This document shows positions 19,801 to 26,722 of a stretch of 64,000 nucleotides of DNA, in pieces (within the stretch, counting starts at the first letter, position 1; every line of letters begins with the position of its first letter). The DNA comes from Massilia frigida (GTDB lineage Bacteria > Pseudomonadota > Gammaproteobacteria > Burkholderiales > Burkholderiaceae_D), in the NCBI RefSeq assembly GCF_011682175.1, contig NZ_WHJG01000007.1, positions 1 to 64,000 of the forward strand, in the 5' to 3' direction. A model generated the notes under the pieces. That model had not been told where the DNA came from, ran no database searches, and saw only the letters and a list, made by a program, of their open reading frames with translations. Made by a program: the position numbers and the translations under genes.

Positions 19801-20956
19801 CGCCGCCCAAGTGGGCCCCAACGCCGGTCACCATCTGGATAGAACCATCGACGGCGATTTTCGCCGTTTCGGTCGTGCCGTCGAGGTTATGCGAGGAGAA
19901 CAACAGCTCGCCTCCAGGAAAGTGCCTCAGCCACCCGCGCGTTCCGCTTTTTGACCACTCCAAATCATTCAGATTCTGTTTTATAACGGTGCCGTCGCTG
20001 TACTTCACCTCGACCCCATCAAACATTTTCGTGGTCGAAACAACCGTCCAGCTGGTCGCGGTCGGATTATCGGTATGCGGACCGGGTGCAAATTTAAAGG
20101 CCATCAGGCGTCCGAGCATGATCAACAGTCCCGCATTCGTCATCGATTTCTGGACATCAGCCGGAGCAGAAGCGTGGCTCGCCGTGCCGATGGCATTCCA
20201 CACCCGGGATATCAGCTCCGGCCAGCCGCGCGCGATCATGCGATTCATGAGGGTCATTCCAATAAACGAGTCGGTCTCGCCGAACGCCTTCAGCAGCGAT
20301 ATGCCGATATCAGCAATCGCATTTCCGTTATCCCAGAAAAATTCTTGTCTCGATGTCCGGTTGACTTCGCCGCCGACGGTCGACGGCTGCCCACTCGGGG
20401 TATTAAACGGGGTATTCCAGTAATAAAAAGAGCCGCCCCAGCCGCCGATGGTCTGTGGATATTTTCCTTTGATGGCCCCGTTGATATCATTGTTCAGCAT
20501 TTTCGTGAATTGCGGAATGCCGCTTGCCGCAATGATGTCGTTGATGACGCTCGCTGCAATGGCATTCGAGGTCCCTTGCAGCGCAGCATCTTTCTGGACT
20601 TGCGTCATGTTTGCGAACTTGCCGTTTAACTCAAGCCCGTACTGACTGGCGCCGCGTATGTAATTGACCCCGTCGACTTTTCTGTTATCGCCATTGATAT
20701 CCGGCGCCACGTGAAACCAATATGCGGTGTCATGGTCGAGCTTCCCCATGTTTTTAAAAGCATTCTCACGAATGAACTGCGTCACCAGAGCATACACAGG
20801 CACAAACAGCCCTACCGGTTGCGAAGCCAACTTGGTAACATCGATCACGTGTTTTTTATCCGCAGCCAGCAGATTCATCGCCGCGAGCTTGTTGATGATG
20901 ATCTTGATTTGGGCAGATGAAAATGGCAGCTGTACTGCATCAGTTTTGGTGGACAT
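10841..20956 (-). CDS. Giant RTX repeat protein with Ig-like domains (type I secretion substrate)
   Basis: A 3371-aa acidic, Gly/Asp-rich protein. Residues 1 to about 640 have no repeats I recognise. From about 740, blocks of calcium-binding nonapeptides (GGxGxDxUx, such as GNDTLIGGSGAN) alternate with other modules. Haemolysin-related modules with YLFGRGDGQDI and a FADGTVW ending fall at about 1840-2240. Pairs of putative-Ig/cadherin-like domains (LPAWLxFxxxTRxFSGTP) fall at about 2269-2465 and 2799-3005. RTX blocks recur near 2485-2690 and 3012-3185. The last 150 residues lack repeats and hold the likely uncleaved C-terminal secretion signal. No N-terminal signal peptide is seen. The ABC and HlyD genes upstream fit export in one step with a TolC elsewhere. 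A role as adhesin or S-layer/biofilm protein is inference. Confidence 0.9.
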   Translation of the reverse strand: MSTKTDAVQLPFSSAQIKIIINKLAAMNLLAADKKHVIDVTKLASQPVGLFVPVYALVTQFIRENAFKNMGKLDHDTAYWFHVAPDINGDNRKVDGVNYIRGASQYGLELNGKFANMTQVQKDAALQGTSNAIAASVINDIIAASGIPQFTKMLNNDINGAIKGKYPQTIGGWGGSFYYWNTPFNTPSGQPSTVGGEVNRTSRQEFFWDNGNAIADIGISLLKAFGETDSFIGMTLMNRMIARGWPELISRVWNAIGTASHASAPADVQKSMTNAGLLIMLGRLMAFKFAPGPHTDNPTATSWTVVSTTKMFDGVEVKYSDGTVIKQNLNDLEWSKSGTRGWLRHFPGGELLFSSHNLDGTTETAKIAVDGSIQMVTGVGAHLGGDVCAGGKGIDIFTFLPSDGNAGIAPSIQSIEDLDGLGSIRIGETTIAGQGATLVGNGHTWVDSAGVRYQFDAVGAGGQLGKMLLSGGVLGEGKIAIDDFDLGKAMSEKDGYLGIKLAERIGMAANTGTPLFDSADAPADKSLTTATTIQPFRISVAGISDQDRTVTVRGTSGSFSNMYLDIGDGMLDMSSGSVNVVIPAGQDSVEVGLVYGGPARQTRTLSLSSSLAQPDRPDFVPISNALTVTFNGDAGPKDPTDFPADWYQTLPAGKSSPYSTETTPSFQLIRALGYQLNNRINVTDKNAVVTLRDGDNLVTANNAHGWVRLGNGNNRVYVNKEVDLNQAIIDANTGTPTGQNGMLVSVAEGNSTVVGGNGNDIIGVGAGNNVVVMGPGKNVFLGGMVLDQYSAPSLDWNAAVHDDGGTVTIATPFTQARHPAGINIDMATYEGNIYLAYGEEPVTHLPTRFPYPLGFGNDTVFGGSGDSRFFLSNGDNYVDAGSGNSTIYGGMGNDTIFGGTGNVRVRGRGGNDYITLESGNDFASGNSGDNTIIGGAGDSVIYAGGSGDDWASRDKGNNLVQSGDGATRVHGSGGKDTLIGGAGKTSIYGGAGDEYIVAGTGNTSIMGGAGLNTLVGGSGNDTIFAGTGATTIRGGGGQDYLHGGDGANIIYVGDGGTIAAPNTVRAGTGATTIHGGGGKDLIYGGSGANVIYAGAGGGGTTSVDFTQVVAGSGNTTIHGGSGVNHLFAGAGNDILYGGSGGTIVAPTELWAGAGNDTLVAGTGFNKLFGAAGTTNFVVNKNAGTVVILQCDSDDTLSFDASYKPEELSIADNHDGVEIGTGSGTIFLQPGLQRITFNGQETTLDALRSPSYKIGTSTYSSVSVTLPAVPAVPSGTAPIQTVNLLGSADIQAVGNNVASVIRANSGDDTLVSGSANDTLIGGSGANEFIAGTGSSTMIAGTGSSRFIVNMNSGNVLIQHSQHDDTLEFGAGITAASVTVSAHAGSAGISVVTLKVAGGPTVTVEGSAASGILGRLAFANRDSRTLSEALLQADPAVATLSTEVGMALPGGMIALTLTGKTAVIASGNELDNILRASAGRDTLVAGAGNDTLTGSGHGSGGVATYVPSANGITTIDASVPGEAIAFGAGVRAGQLSAGMVIDAYGRKSVQIFSESGASVVVQGNQAGNMLDQLKFDDGSMIGLDTLLVQSNARGHTMYSAASLVLPAGIQHLQLTGSAGLSATGNALADYIVASDGNDTLSGGDGNDTLVAGMGDSVLNGGGGGNTFVAGIGKTIMNGNGKMAGANVNTYEYAVGDGMTTIVNGGPGDILALGAGIAATTVSLVRANNDLQVAVTAGKPVIIQDYYAASGPTLGKVVFADGVVWDHSIIIAKTTLPDGVPGPGTWPGIEMMYGFEGNDFILAKGSDTWLFGGNGDDYLVGGRGHDTLDGGRGLDHLDGAGGNDIYLFGRGDGQDIVDNSHFDPSTLNTVQFKPGIRPSDVKIKQVASTAWWERPYGHTALELAIAGTDDKITIERFFDNQEYSGVQYTALMQVCFDDGTVWSRTFLEDFVLTPTDGDDHITGTRQPDYLTGGKGNDTIYGLGGADTLEGGPGNDFLADGGAREVFVFGLGDGQDTLGQFNNNDADRQAILRFKPGIVAADVVVKRNRSDLLLSIAGSTDSVTALTYFTEEMEMTGLSPVIRIEFADGTVWDSETIRPFLMTGTTADDQLGGYDTDDLLEGGAGKDTLYGAKGADTLRGGDGNDTLRGGRGENLIDGGAGDDLLETHFDSRDTFVFGRGSGRDTISAYNVSYYEKTNADIIQLKPGVTPGDIALFRTGKTLIVSIASTDDALFVRQYFFANNSRRGAVLQFADGTVWDERVIDAKAKIRANSPPQDNLELGYLAAEAGVPFSFTVPADTIIDPDPWQHITYSVTMRDSVSPLPAWLSFDPLTRTFSGTPDSAAVGYVPLILWGTDDDGARMGMMKTLIVNAAPPNRAPLVSQAQEDQIALLDTEFSYTVPNYALTDPDRADKLTFSASLADGGVLPAWLHFDAASRTFSGTPTVRGRVSIVLTATDKAGLSVSDEFDIAMQLEGVNLEGTELGDELTGGLGNDTLSGLSGNDTLNGGGGDDILDGGDGTDGMAGGAGDDTYIVDSVFDKIVENDNGGYDTVQTQVSYTLGEHLESLILGDGGHINGTGNAMANTLAGNSEDNILDGGAGADSMTGGRGDDTYIVDTAGDEVLELYDEGVDTLVRSYNTQDGLAAVLENLVLTGVAVQGIGNGLGNAITGNELANSLYGQSGNDTLSGLAGNDTLYGGRDDDVYLYGRGDGRDLISNVGVNGSVDIVRFGEGIATTDVSVMRSGTDLLFKLNGSTDQITINKYYGPAAQSDGAGADRKINYVAFADGSTWNQADFETMADRALSNQTPVKAIAPPVLQAMAGSLFTYTVSVNAITDPDPGDTIKYSFKLANGADLPVWLTFNPATRELSGTPASTNLGTLQLGLWGSDNYDKTAGHAVTMKIGAPNRAPVVATPLADKTVVLGAPFSYAVPANSYADPDAGDTLTYAATLADGSALPAWLAFNAATRAFSGTPVSAGTVSIKVSAKDAGGLSVSDVFDLSATVQNLVLNGSANAETLTGGSGNDVLNGLAGNDTLIGGGGNDTLDGGAGDDKMSGGSGNDVYLVDNAGDVVTENASEGNDLVQSSASYTLGANLEALQLTLTGAVSGTGNPIDNLLVGNAGNNALNGLAGNDVLQGGDGIDTLSDTAGNNLLHGGAGADILTGGIGKDMLIGGAGNDTVTSSTGADVIAFNRGDGQDIVNASTGKDNTLSLGKGILYADLLFKKSANDLILVTGASEQINLKDWYLGTTNRSVANLQMVIEGTSDYNATSTNKLNNKKIEQFNFDGLATAFDQARTANPALTSWALSSSLLNFYLSGSDTAAIGGDLAYQYAKNGTLSNVSLTPAAAILANASFGTAAQTLQAGSALQDLSPRLM

Positions 20957-21131
20957 TGTATTTTCCAGTAAGGGGGCATCGGCGATGAGAATGTTTTGAC
21001 AAAGCCGGGGTTACGTTGGCGAATCGACGGTTACTACGATCCTGCAGTTCGCGGGCGCCATGAAGGCAGCCGGACCGAGGTATCAGATAGGTCATTTTTC
21101 TTGTTTATGGGCGCAACCGGCTACATGTCGA

Positions 21132-22421
21132 TCATGCTTGCAGCCGCGCGTCGCGGGTGTCGGCCTGGGCCAGCGCCGTCCGGATCAGAGCCCGGTATCC
21201 GGCGATCCCTTTGTCGACGCCGTAGCCTTCCGTGATCGACTGCACGGCGCGCTCGCGCAGGGGACGCAGCGGCGCCGGATGTTGCAGCGCCCTGCTCACC
21301 GCCGCCGCAATCGCAGCGGTATCGAAGAAATCCACCAGCAAGCCGTTCTCGCCATCGCGGATCACCTCCGTCACCGGCGCCGTATCCGAGCCGATCACGA
21401 GGCACCCACAGGCCATCGCTTCAAGCATCGACCACGACAAAACGAACGGATAGGTCAGGTACACATGCGCGGCGGACACCTGCAGCAGGTCGCGGTAGCG
21501 CGCATAGCTGATACGGTCGAGGAAATGCACGCGCTCCGGATCGACCGTCACTTCGGCCAGCATGGTGTCGCGCCAGCTGCGCCCGTCGGCCGTGCGCGCG
21601 CCGTAGCTGACATCGGCCCCGCCCGCCAGCACGACGTCGCAGGCCGGATTGTCGGCCAGGATTTGCGGCAGTGCCCGCATGAAGATGTGAAAGCCGCGAT
21701 ACGGCTCCAGGTTGCGCGACACATACGTCAGCACCGGATCGCCTGGCCGCAGCACTTTGCCGTTTGGCAGCGTGAACGCCGCATCCGGATTGGGCCGCAT
21801 GAAATCGGTATCGATGCCTTCGTGGATCAAATGAATCTTGTCGTGGTAGGCCCTTGGATGAAGGCTTTTCTGCCATTGCGTCGGCGCGACGGCCAGGTCG
21901 CACGCTTCCAGGTTCAGCAACTGCAACGCGTTCTTCGCGCGCACCCGCGCCCGGTCGTCTATCGTGCTCGGAAACTCCGGATCGAAGCCGACGTCGGCAT
22001 CATCCGTGTGATAGTAAAACTCGGAAAAATGAATCAGCCGCGCGAGCGGAAAGACTTCCTTGACGAACAAAGTCTCGCCCCATCCCGGGTGGGCGATGAT
22101 CACATCCGGCACGAAGCCTTTTTCCTTGACCGTGATGAGCAGCCGCAGGCATGCCTGGCCGTACAGGATGCCCGCCTCGAACGGCTTGGCGTAGTGGTGG
22201 GTCGCCGGCGCCGGCTCGCGGTGCAGCTGGTAGGCCAGCGTGCGCACGCCGGGCAGGCCGGGACAGCCATCCTTGCCCACCGCCAGCACGTCGTAACGCG
22301 GATCGCGCGCCAGGCTGGCGGCGATCCGCCCGAACTGGCCCGGAAAATTCTGGTGGATAAACAGAATGCGCTGCACGCGCCGCGGCGGCAGCGCGGTCAT
22401 GGTAATCGTCTCGGCGCTCAT
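21132..22421 (-). CDS. Glycosyltransferase family 4-like protein, copy 2
   Basis: A 429-aa GT-B enzyme, paralogous to the gene at 9436-10695. The start block QRILFIHQNFPGQFGRI, the central EFPSTIDDRARVRAKNALQL and the donor-site LEAMACGCLVIGSDTAPVTE are shared almost word for word. Its ATG overlaps the stop of the HlyD-type gene (ATGA, 22418-22421), so it is translationally coupled to the secretion apparatus. The giant RTX gene begins 175 bp downstream. This tight coupling supports a job linked to the exported protein, but no acceptor or donor sugar can be read from sequence. Confidence 0.88.
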   Translation of the reverse strand: MSAETITMTALPPRRVQRILFIHQNFPGQFGRIAASLARDPRYDVLAVGKDGCPGLPGVRTLAYQLHREPAPATHHYAKPFEAGILYGQACLRLLITVKEKGFVPDVIIAHPGWGETLFVKEVFPLARLIHFSEFYYHTDDADVGFDPEFPSTIDDRARVRAKNALQLLNLEACDLAVAPTQWQKSLHPRAYHDKIHLIHEGIDTDFMRPNPDAAFTLPNGKVLRPGDPVLTYVSRNLEPYRGFHIFMRALPQILADNPACDVVLAGGADVSYGARTADGRSWRDTMLAEVTVDPERVHFLDRISYARYRDLLQVSAAHVYLTYPFVLSWSMLEAMACGCLVIGSDTAPVTEVIRDGENGLLVDFFDTAAIAAAVSRALQHPAPLRPLRERAVQSITEGYGVDKGIAGYRALIRTALAQADTRDARLQA

Positions 22422-23827
22422 CGTTCGCGCGCCGCTTCGGACACCGCTTTCTGCACAGGAGACAGCAGATATTCCAGCACCGTGCGTTGGCCCTGGTTAA
22501 TCTCCGCCATGACTTGCATGCCCGGGGTAATCCGCAGCACCGTGCCCTGCGGGTCCTTCAAGCTTTGCTGGTCGAGCCGGATGCGCGCCTTGTAGCTGGC
22601 CATGGCGGGCACCGCAGCGCCTTCCTGCGCCTCGGCGCCGCCCTGCCGGGCCGGCTCACTGGCATCGGCGCTGACGTGCAGCACCTCGCCCTTGAGCATG
22701 CCGAAGCGCTGGAAGGGATAGGCCGACAACTTGATCTGCGCGCGCTGGCCGACCCGCACGAAACCCACATCTTCATTCTTGATATTGATGTCGGCGAACA
22801 GCTGCTCGCCCTCCGGCACCAGGGTCAGCACCACCGAACCGGGCTGCACCACGGCGCCGACCGTGGTCGTGGCCAGGTCCTTGATCACGCCATCCTGCGG
22901 CGCGCGCAATGCCATCTGGCCTTCGCGGTAGCTGGTCTTGTCCAGGTTCGGCTGCAACTGGCCGATGCGGGCCCGGATCGCCGCCAGTTCCTTTTCCAGT
23001 TCGCTGGTGTATCCGCTGTGCAGCTGGCTGATCTTCTGCTCCTGGGCGGCGATGGTGGCGCCGAGCGCGGCCACGGTAGACTGTTGCGCGTCCAGGTCCC
23101 TGGCCTTTTCGGTCGCTTCGCGTTGCTTGTCGGCGCTGCGCAGCGCCGGCACGTAACCGTCCGCCGACAAATCCGAAAAGCTTTTCGCCGCCGCCTGGTA
23201 CGACGGCAGGGTCTGCTCCAGCTTGGCCAGGGTTTCACGTGCGCTGCGCATTTCGTGCGCGGCTTTGACCAGCAGCGCTTTTTCATGTTCCAGGCTGTCC
23301 GCGAACGCCGTGCGGCGCGCGGCGTACTCGGCGTGCACCTGGGCATACAGCAGCGTATCGTCGCCGGCCTTGGGCAGCATGGCCTTGCCGCTCAGCTCAG
23401 CCTCGATGCGGCGCGCCTGCATCCGCTGCGCCGCCAGGTCGTTGGCAATGCCGCTCTTGTCGGCGCTGGCCAGGGTGGTGTCGAGGCGCGCGAGCACCTG
23501 TCCGGCCTTGACCTTGTCGCCTTCGAGCACCAGCAATTGCTTGACCACGCCGGCCTCGGCCGGCTGCACGATCTTGACCAGCGTTTGCGGCACCAGCTTG
23601 CCGTCGGCGCTGGCGATGATGTCGAGCTTGCCGAAGGCGGCCCAGACAATCAGCACCAGCACCAGCACCGAAACGATCCATAAGACGATGCGGCGGCTGC
23701 GGTCGGGCGCGTTGACCTGGATCAGGCCGAGCGGATCGTGCCAGCGGCTCGGCACGCGCAGCGCGATAAGCTGGGCGCCGCCGGGCTGGGCCAGCGGCTG
23801 GCCCATGGTGGAAGTGGTGTCAGTCAT
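22418..23827 (-). CDS. Type I secretion membrane fusion protein (HlyD family)
   Basis: The periplasmic adaptor that joins the inner-membrane ABC transporter to outer-membrane TolC. It is 469 aa long. A short cytoplasmic tail is followed by one membrane helix (IVSVLVLVLIVWAAFGKLD, about residues 45-63). A biotinyl-like half domain comes next (GKLVPQTLVKIVQPAEAGVV). A long helical hairpin runs over about 95-290, and a second lipoyl/beta-barrel part carries RAPQDGVIKDL and LTLVPEGEQL. I choose ATG 23827 over the one at 23857 because GAGGAT lies just before it. The transporter gene ends 7 bp upstream. It is coupled to the next gene through an ATGA overlap. Confidence 0.93.
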   Translation of the reverse strand: MTDTTSTMGQPLAQPGGAQLIALRVPSRWHDPLGLIQVNAPDRSRRIVLWIVSVLVLVLIVWAAFGKLDIIASADGKLVPQTLVKIVQPAEAGVVKQLLVLEGDKVKAGQVLARLDTTLASADKSGIANDLAAQRMQARRIEAELSGKAMLPKAGDDTLLYAQVHAEYAARRTAFADSLEHEKALLVKAAHEMRSARETLAKLEQTLPSYQAAAKSFSDLSADGYVPALRSADKQREATEKARDLDAQQSTVAALGATIAAQEQKISQLHSGYTSELEKELAAIRARIGQLQPNLDKTSYREGQMALRAPQDGVIKDLATTTVGAVVQPGSVVLTLVPEGEQLFADINIKNEDVGFVRVGQRAQIKLSAYPFQRFGMLKGEVLHVSADASEPARQGGAEAQEGAAVPAMASYKARIRLDQQSLKDPQGTVLRITPGMQVMAEINQGQRTVLEYLLSPVQKAVSEAARER

Positions 23828-23834
23828 GGGATCC

Positions 23835-25997
23835 TCAGGCTGCGGGCTGGCGCGCATCGCCGCCAGCGCTATTGTTGTTCAGTGCGCTCGCAAGCGCCAC
23901 GCGCTGGGCGCCCTGGGCACCGAGCCGGTAGATGGCATCGACCTGCAAACCCTTCGGCAAGCCGTGGGTGATGAACAGCATCGTGATCTTGCCGCGCAAG
24001 GCGTTGATGGTGTGCGCGAATTGCTCGGCGGTGGGACCGTCGAGGGCGCTGGTAGCTTCGTCGAACACCAGGATGGTCGGGCGCTTGAGCAACGCGCGCG
24101 CAATCGCGATGCGTTGCCGCTGTCCGCCGGACAAGCCCGAACCGCGCTCGCCGATCTCGGTCTGGTAGCCTTTCGGCAGCGCTTCGATGGCGCCATGGAT
24201 TTCAGCCATCTTGCAGGCGGCGACGATTTGCTCGAAGCTGGCGTCGGGGCTGGCCATGTGCAGGTTGTCGTAAATGGTGCCCGAGAACAGCACGGTTTCC
24301 TGCGGCACGACCCCGAAGTGGCTGCGCAGCTCGTTGGCCGACAGATAGCGGAGATCGACCCCGTCGATGACGATGCGCCCGGCACTCGGCTGATAGAAGC
24401 CCTGCAGCAGCTTGGCCAGGGTACTCTTGCCGCAGCCCGACGGCCCCATGATGCCGATGGTCTGGCCGGGCTGGATGGTCAGGGACAGATTCTCGTAGAC
24501 CAGCGGCAAATGCTCGGCATACTTGAACGCCAACCCATCGATCTGCACCAGGCCCTTGCGGCTGCCGTCGCGCGAAGGGACCAGGGAATACGGCTCGGTG
24601 GGTGCGTTCATCAGGTCGCCCAGGCGCGCGACCGACAGGCTGGCTTGCTGGAATTGCTGCCACAGGCCCACCAGGCGCATCATCGGCTGCGACAGGCGGC
24701 CCGAGAACATCTGGAACGCCACCAGCATGCCGATCGTGAAGTGGGTGTCGTGCATGACGGTGTAAGCACCGATCGCGAGGATCAGCAAGCTCATCAGTTG
24801 TTCGAGCAGGTTGGCGCTCGAGTTATAGGTATTTGCCAGCTGTTTGGTGGAAAAGCCGGCCGCCAGGTAACTGGCCAGGTAAGCGCTGTACTTACTGTTC
24901 AGTTGCGGTTCGAGCTGGAGCGATTTCACCGTTTCCATGCCGGCGATATATTCCGTCAGAAACGCCTGGTTGCGCGCGCCAAGCTGGAATTGCTCTTGCA
25001 GGCGGGTCTGGAACAGGGGCGCGACGATGGCGCTGAGCGCCACGATCACGCCGAGAATGGCCAGCACCAGCAAGGTCAGCGTGACGCTGTAATAGAACAT
25101 GATCGCCACGAAGATCAGCAGGAACGGCAAGTCCAGCACCAGCGTCACGGCGGCGCCGGCGATGAATTCGCGGATCGTTTCGACGCCCTGCATGCGCGCG
25201 GCGATCACGCCGGTCGGGCGGTGCTGGAAATACATTGGCGGCAGCTTGAACAGGCGCTCGAAGACGGTCGCGCCCAGCACGGCATCGACCCGGTTGCCGG
25301 TGTGCAGTACGAGATATTGCCGGACCCACGACAAGGCCGCCGAAAACAGCACGAACACCGCCATGCCGATGGCAATGACGATCAGGGTGCTCTGTGTGTG
25401 GTGCACCACGACCTTGTCGATGATGGCCTGGGTAAACAGCGGCGTGGCGAGGGCGATCAGCTGGATCACCAGCGAGGCCAGCAGCACTTCGCGCCAGAGC
25501 TGCTTGTGCTTCATCAGTTCTGGAATGAACCAGCGAAAGCCGAAGCGGCGCGACTTGAGGGCGTCGGCTGCGCTGTCCGGATCGGCGCCGCCCGCGTCGC
25601 GCGGCGCGATGCGCGTGACCTGGCCCAGGTAGCGCCCGGCCAAGTCGGCCAGGGTCATTTGCCTGGGAGCGGGGTCGCCTGCTTCGACAATCAGCACGCT
25701 GGCGCCGTCGGCCTGCAAAATCAGGGCCGGGACCGCGTCGGCGGCACAGTCGCCATCGGGCGGCGCTTGCAGCCATGCCACGAGCGGAAACGCTTCGTGC
25801 CGCAGCTTGCCCGCCTGGACTTTGCGCAGCGCCGCATCGAAGCCGTATACGCCCGCAGCCTGCGTCAGCGCCGCGACCGTATGCGGGGCGGCCAGCTGTT
25901 GCTGTGCAAGTTCGAGGGAAAAAGGCTGTCGGTGGAGCGCGCAAATACCTTGCAGCGCCCAGAAAAAGGCGTCTGCCTGGATTTCTTTGTGGTTCAT
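23835..25997 (-). CDS. Type I secretion ABC transporter (HlyB-like)
   Basis: An inner-membrane exporter with fused ATPase, 720 aa. Residues 1-130 look like a C39 peptidase-like domain, but the catalytic Cys region reads ADAFFWALQGICALHR instead of the active D-C-G-x-A, so it should bind rather than cut its substrate. A membrane domain with about six helices follows (about 160-450). The ATPase has Walker A GPSGCGKST, signature LSGGQRQRIAIARAL and Walker B ILVFDEATSALDG, with the switch His in FITHG. It is the first gene of the operon that continues through HlyD, glycosyltransferase and probably the RTX gene. Confidence 0.94.
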   Translation of the reverse strand: MNHKEIQADAFFWALQGICALHRQPFSLELAQQQLAAPHTVAALTQAAGVYGFDAALRKVQAGKLRHEAFPLVAWLQAPPDGDCAADAVPALILQADGASVLIVEAGDPAPRQMTLADLAGRYLGQVTRIAPRDAGGADPDSAADALKSRRFGFRWFIPELMKHKQLWREVLLASLVIQLIALATPLFTQAIIDKVVVHHTQSTLIVIAIGMAVFVLFSAALSWVRQYLVLHTGNRVDAVLGATVFERLFKLPPMYFQHRPTGVIAARMQGVETIREFIAGAAVTLVLDLPFLLIFVAIMFYYSVTLTLLVLAILGVIVALSAIVAPLFQTRLQEQFQLGARNQAFLTEYIAGMETVKSLQLEPQLNSKYSAYLASYLAAGFSTKQLANTYNSSANLLEQLMSLLILAIGAYTVMHDTHFTIGMLVAFQMFSGRLSQPMMRLVGLWQQFQQASLSVARLGDLMNAPTEPYSLVPSRDGSRKGLVQIDGLAFKYAEHLPLVYENLSLTIQPGQTIGIMGPSGCGKSTLAKLLQGFYQPSAGRIVIDGVDLRYLSANELRSHFGVVPQETVLFSGTIYDNLHMASPDASFEQIVAACKMAEIHGAIEALPKGYQTEIGERGSGLSGGQRQRIAIARALLKRPTILVFDEATSALDGPTAEQFAHTINALRGKITMLFITHGLPKGLQVDAIYRLGAQGAQRVALASALNNNSAGGDARQPAA

Positions 25998-26303
25998 AAA
26001 AAACTGCGTTTCCGAGTGAATTGCCGAAGCAGAAATAAATACAAATTTGGCCCAGAACGATACCCGAAAATGGCATCGAATTCAATTTTTATGGAAAATT
26101 AATGTTTCCACTCGGCAGTTATTAACAAAAGACATTGTTACTTTACGAAAATAGACGGCTGATGATAGGTCGATATCACGAAGCCGCTGAAACCGCTGTC
26201 ATACGGCTCGGGAATCAGCCGGCACGGGGCGTCACGCGGCGGCCGGTCGACTACAATACCGAACGTGCCGTCCAGCGCATATCAACTTGAGAGGCCCACA
26301 CGC
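25998..26303. other. Divergent AT-rich intergenic region
   Basis: It separates the type I secretion operon (minus) from the unknown pair at 26304 (plus). The half next to the transporter is strongly AT-rich compared with the rest of the window, as expected for a regulated promoter. One minus-strand promoter candidate is listed separately. The plus-strand half holds the ribosome site TTGAGAGG before ATG 26304. Confidence 0.5.
26057..26085 (-). promoter_or_regulatory. Candidate promoter of the type I secretion operon
   Basis: On the minus strand: TTGAAT, 17-bp spacer, TATCGT, about 60 bases before the transporter start. It is a moderate match only. Confidence 0.35.
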
Positions 26304-26720
26304 ATGAGTTACGATCTGATGGTTTTCGCCCCGGAAGCCGCGCCCAAAAAGCGCGAGGCTTTCCTGGCCTGGTATGACGAACAAGCCGAGTGGGGTGAAG
26401 GCCATTCCTACGCCGACCCCGCCGTCGCCAGCCCGGCGCTGCAAGCGTTCTACGCCGACATCGTGCACACCTTCCCGGCGCTGGCACTGGAAGACCTGGC
26501 CGGCGAGGATAACGACGAGGACAGCCCGGGCACCGACTACACCATCGGCAAGTCGCTCATCTACATCACGTTTTCGTGGGACCAGATCGACGAAGCGCAC
26601 GCCACCGTCACCCGGCTGGCGGCCAAGCACGGTGTGGGCTTTTTCGACGTCAGCTCCGACATCGCCGAAACCTGGCTGCCGGACGGCAAGGGCGACCTGT
26701 ACATCGCCCATTCCGACTGA
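26304..26720 (+). CDS. Hypothetical protein, 138 aa, acidic
   Basis: I recognise this only as a type of conserved hypothetical protein that begins MSYDLMVFAPEAAP, has the middle motif YDEQAEWGEGHSY, and ends with HGVGFFDVSSDIAETWLPD. No function is known to me. It is acidic, soluble and compact, with no signal peptide. ATG 26304 is chosen over an upstream in-frame ATG because TTGAGAGG lies about 9 bases before it and the recognisable N-terminus begins there. The next gene starts within a few bases. Confidence 0.7.
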   Translation: MSYDLMVFAPEAAPKKREAFLAWYDEQAEWGEGHSYADPAVASPALQAFYADIVHTFPALALEDLAGEDNDEDSPGTDYTIGKSLIYITFSWDQIDEAHATVTRLAAKHGVGFFDVSSDIAETWLPDGKGDLYIAHSD

Positions 26721-26722
26721 GC

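Noticed and set aside
23223-26102. 959-aa plus-strand open frame
   Set aside because: Antisense to the HlyD and ABC genes, His/Gln/Arg-rich shadow.
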